This document shows positions 5,936 to 7,898 of a stretch of DNA of 7,898 nucleotides, in pieces. The stretch comes from Hyphomonas sp. (GTDB taxonomy: Bacteria; Pseudomonadota; Alphaproteobacteria; Caulobacterales; Hyphomonadaceae), in NCBI GenBank assembly GCA_024743015.1, contig JANSXJ010000158.1, positions 1-7,898 of the forward strand, in the 5' to 3' direction. Under the pieces are notes generated by a model. That model was not told where the DNA came from. It saw only the letters and a list, made by a program, of their open reading frames with translations, and made no database searches. The position numbers were made by a program, and so were the translations under genes. Numbering within the stretch: position 1 is the stretch's first letter; each line of letters starts with the position of its first letter.

Positions 5936-7025
5936 CCAGAACGTCCTCCCAACCGCTCGGCGCATGCGGACCGAGGGCAAGTTGCTCAAGGATGCCAATG
6001 CCCTCGCTGCTCTGCCCGCCCGGGCCTTTATGCGTGGCTTTCACGATGGCCTGAATGTGCAAATTGTCGGGTTGCTGCCATGGTAGATTGTCTGGTGTCA
6101 GGTCTTCGCGCGTGACGCTGAGATCACCGCGATAAGTCCCGTGCCCCATGCTCGGATGGCCGTAGCCAATGCCCTTCATCATGAATGTCGAGATCGGTTC
6201 GTAGGTGACTTCATGTGCGCGGCCTTCTCCATCTTCCACGTGCAGAGTGGCGCTGGCTACCCTCCGCGTCCCGTCCCGCCAGGTGACGTCCATTTTGGGA
6301 CGGTTCAGATGCAGCAATCCGTCATGGTCCGCACCGTCCATGGCAAGCACGGAGCGCGTATTCCACGCACCGCCGGCGCCATCCTCGTTGACATGGAAAT
6401 AGAGCGACAGGTTCGAAAAGTTGATCGGCGCCCAAAGCCAATAGAATTGAGGGAGTTGCTGCGGCAGAACCGGCTGCTCATCTCGCTGACCAATCGGGCG
6501 CACGCCCCAGCTGCGGTCGCGCGTGCCGAGAAAATCCTTCACCCCGATCTGCTCACCATCGACGCTGAGCGTACCTTGCCAATGCCCATTCTGCGTCATC
6601 CGCGTGCAATCGATCAGCATGCGGGGTCCCTGACGATGAGTGAATCGTGGCTCTTCGATTGGGAAGTGACGGCCGGTAAACTCGACATCTAGCGCGATGC
6701 CTTCGGTTTCCTCCAACCGCAATCTGATCCGCTTCAGGGGCTCTTCCACCGACACGCTCAAGGGTCCGACCCTTGTGTCCATGCGCTCCATTCCAAGCAG
6801 GCGCGAGACGTGGATCGATTTCTGCACACCGTCTTTGAGGATCGAGACGGCTCCGTCCATAACGTTCAGATGCGGATAAACGCCGAACGCTGCAGCGAAA
6901 AACACCGACCCATCCGCTGAGTATCCGTTGAAGAAAAATCGATCATAAAAATTACGATCGGACCCTGAGAACGCCACCGGCTCGGGCGTTTGATGAATGG
7001 GGTATTCGTCACCTTTGGTGAGCAT
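5928..7025 (-). CDS. DUF7064/DUF7065 domain protein
   Basis: This is a 365-residue soluble protein read leftward from ATG 7025 to TGA 5928-5930. GGGAGG (7033-7038) lies 7 nt upstream of this ATG, so a TTG extension to 7088 is rejected. Family blocks are NFYDRFFFNGYSADG (25-39), GVYPHLNVMDGA (48-59), WQGTLSVDG (149-157), DRSWGVRP (170-177), FYWLWAPINF (194-203), GYGHPSMGHGTYRG (287-300) and a C-terminal EGIGILEQLALGP (341-353). The alternating strand-rich pattern and DRSWG block recall the AttH/CrtC-like double-lipocalin fold, in which hydratases bind hydrophobic substrates. That comparison is inference. Members occur next to phosphotransferases and acyl-CoA enzymes in actinobacteria and alphaproteobacteria. 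As first gene of the operon it probably binds or modifies a lipid, sterol or terpenoid related to the kinase substrate. No signal peptide is seen. Confidence 0.8.
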   Translation of the reverse strand: MLTKGDEYPIHQTPEPVAFSGSDRNFYDRFFFNGYSADGSVFFAAAFGVYPHLNVMDGAVSILKDGVQKSIHVSRLLGMERMDTRVGPLSVSVEEPLKRIRLRLEETEGIALDVEFTGRHFPIEEPRFTHRQGPRMLIDCTRMTQNGHWQGTLSVDGEQIGVKDFLGTRDRSWGVRPIGQRDEQPVLPQQLPQFYWLWAPINFSNLSLYFHVNEDGAGGAWNTRSVLAMDGADHDGLLHLNRPKMDVTWRDGTRRVASATLHVEDGEGRAHEVTYEPISTFMMKGIGYGHPSMGHGTYRGDLSVTREDLTPDNLPWQQPDNLHIQAIVKATHKGPGGQSSEGIGILEQLALGPHAPSGWEDVLDA

Positions 7026-7123
7026 GATCTGGCCTCCCGTGGCGTGATCTCTTTTCGGATCAGCTTGCGTCTGTAGGTTGGCCTTCAAGTTTATTGGGCG
7101 TCAATGCCTGCCGGAGGGAAAAC
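7026..7123. promoter_or_regulatory. Divergent control region between the DUF7064 operon and the thioesterase gene
   Basis: These 98 bp must hold both promoters. An interrupted palindrome TGATC (7045-7049) with GATCA (7058-7062) spans 18 bp and lies 19 bp before the operon's start codon, which suits a dimeric regulator such as a TetR or GntR protein. A TTGACG on the minus strand (7099-7104) is a possible -35 for the operon, but no good -10 follows. GGAGG (7113-7117) is the ribosome binding site of the thioesterase gene. Confidence 0.45.
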
Positions 7124-7549
7124 ATGGCCAGCAAGGTAACCGCCGCGGAGGTCAACGCGTTCTACGATTCCGTCTTCCAGGGCCGAGGCGAGCAAGAACG
7201 CGTGCTTGAGGTTCGAGAGAATTATGCGCGTGTGCGCCAACCTGTCGACAAGGGGAATATCCGACCGGGCGGCTACATTAACGGCCCGACGCAAATGGCG
7301 ATTGCCGATAGTGCCGCCTATATCGCCGTGTTCACCCGAATTGGGATCACCCCGATGGCGCTGACCAGTAATCTCAACATCAATTTCATGCGCCCGTGCA
7401 TCGGAGACGCGGTCGTGGCCGAGGCGCAGGTCCTGAAACTCGGAAAAACGCTTGCAGTGATCAGCGTTGATATCCGGGCCGAAGGCAGCGACAAGCTCTC
7501 CAGCCATGCTGTCGTGAACTATTCGATCCCCGCTGAGGCCGCGTCATGA
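7124..7549 (+). CDS. PaaI-family hotdog-fold acyl-CoA thioesterase
   Basis: This is a 141-residue single hotdog domain protein. ATG 7124 is chosen because GGAGG (7113-7117) lies 6 nt upstream; a TTG at 7094 would place the ribosome binding site inside the gene. The core is RPGGYINGPTQMAIADSAA (47-65), with the hotdog helix and the acidic residue D62 in the usual catalytic position, then TSNLNINFMRP (81-91) and GDAVVAEAQVLKLGKTLAV (94-112). The common HGG before the helix is replaced by NGP (53-55), as in an alphaproteobacterial subgroup of PaaI-like proteins. It probably hydrolyses acyl-CoA thioesters in the cytoplasm as an oligomer, with unknown chain specificity. It is divergent from the phosphotransferase operon, so a shared acyl-CoA pathway is plausible, and its stop overlaps the DUF423 start. 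Confidence 0.87.
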   Translation: MASKVTAAEVNAFYDSVFQGRGEQERVLEVRENYARVRQPVDKGNIRPGGYINGPTQMAIADSAAYIAVFTRIGITPMALTSNLNINFMRPCIGDAVVAEAQVLKLGKTLAVISVDIRAEGSDKLSSHAVVNYSIPAEAAS

Positions 7550-7893
7550 TCACAGCCCTCTCCGCCCTTGCAGGCTTCATCGCCGTCGCGCTTGGCGCGT
7601 TCGGAGCCCACGCCCTGGAAAGCGGGTTTGATGAGAAACAGATCGGCTGGTGGCAAACCGCGACGCTCTACCTGCTCGTCCATGCCGCGCTGGCCACCGC
7701 GCTCTCTGCAGCCAACGCGGAGCGATACAGTTTCGCTGCGGGGGTCCTCCTGATTGGCGGTTTGCTCTTCGCTGGAACCCTTTATGCGATGGCGCTCGGC
7801 GCGCCGCGCTGGTTCGGTGCCATTACGCCAATCGGTGGATTGGCTATGCTCGCAGGCTGGGCTTTGATCGCCTGGGCCGCGCTGAAAGCCTGA
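7546..7893 (+). CDS. DUF423 family inner-membrane protein (YgdD-like)
   Basis: This is a 115-residue hydrophobic protein with four predicted membrane helices at about 2-24, 37-56, 63-84 and 92-113. Family motifs are GAFGAHALE (17-25), WWQTATLYLLVHA (35-47), LLFAGTLYAMAL (73-84) and ITPIGGLAMLAGW (93-105). The length is normal for the family and the gene is complete, ending TGA 7891-7893. The ATG overlaps the thioesterase stop (ATGA, 7546-7549), so the two are translated from one mRNA. The biological role of DUF423 proteins is unknown, and the family appears next to many different genes, so its pairing with a thioesterase says little about function. Confidence 0.9.
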   Translation: MITALSALAGFIAVALGAFGAHALESGFDEKQIGWWQTATLYLLVHAALATALSAANAERYSFAAGVLLIGGLLFAGTLYAMALGAPRWFGAITPIGGLAMLAGWALIAWAALKA

Positions 7894-7898
7894 CCTCG

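Noticed and set aside
5936..5998. Twenty-one-residue N-terminal extension of the phosphotransferase
   Set aside because: GGGAGGA at 5944-5950 sits at ideal distance from ATG 5935, the extension would lie inside the upstream gene, and the APH fold does not need it.
7026..7088. N-terminal extension of the DUF7064 protein from a TTG
   Set aside because: ATG 7025 has GGGAGG 7 nt upstream, and the extension would cover the divergent promoter region with unconserved sequence.

Overview
The window is moderately GC-rich, compact chromosomal DNA that looks like a marine or aquatic alphaproteobacterium. A Hyphomonadaceae/Maricaulales-type or sphingomonad-type organism fits best. The pointers are the REP-like hairpins whose translation gives the familiar spurious peptide HPWIPAFAG, the NGP-type PaaI thioesterase, the ACAD10-like phosphotransferase beside a DUF7064/DUF7065 protein, and a half-site resembling alphaproteobacterial Zur boxes. 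This placement is inference. No mobile element, CRISPR array, tRNA or rRNA is visible.

Layout. (1) Bases 1-225 hold the 3' end of a dipeptide epimerase gene, followed by a hairpin. (2) Bases 398-1881 hold a two-gene, translationally coupled unit (ATGA overlap) encoding a DUF1826 protein and a DUF3299 lipoprotein. Both families are associated with zinc-starvation (Zur) regulons, and an AT-rich, partly palindromic Zur-like site lies about 60 bp upstream of the first start codon. (3) Bases 1962-3299 hold a PhoX-type, Tat-exported phosphatase gene with a GTG start, on the same strand. (4) Bases 3300-3449, between convergent genes, hold two REP-like hairpins in inverted orientation (a REPIN-like doublet) that differ by one compensated base pair. 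(5) Bases 3450-4313 (minus strand) encode a four-helix membrane protein of a conserved uncharacterised family. (6) Bases 4470-7025 (minus strand) form a tight three-gene operon, in transcription order a DUF7064/DUF7065 protein, an ACAD10/LvaA-like phosphotransferase and a 140-residue helical protein. Both junctions overlap (8 nt and 4 nt). (7) Divergent from that operon, bases 7124-7893 encode a PaaI-family hotdog thioesterase and a DUF423 membrane protein with an ATGA overlap.

How the genes may work together. The minus-strand operon plus the divergent thioesterase reads as a small hydroxyacyl(-CoA) metabolism locus. The phosphotransferase/small-protein pair resembles in arrangement the LvaA/LvaB pair that phosphorylates 4-hydroxyacyl-CoA, and the thioesterase could release or proofread acyl-CoA products. 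The left-hand genes read as a metal-limitation island: a DUF1826 protein with a possible HxD...H...R oxygenase-like motif set, a metal-binding-looking DUF3299 lipoprotein, and a phosphatase of a family that uses iron and calcium instead of zinc. Both readings are hypotheses built on family knowledge and gene order.
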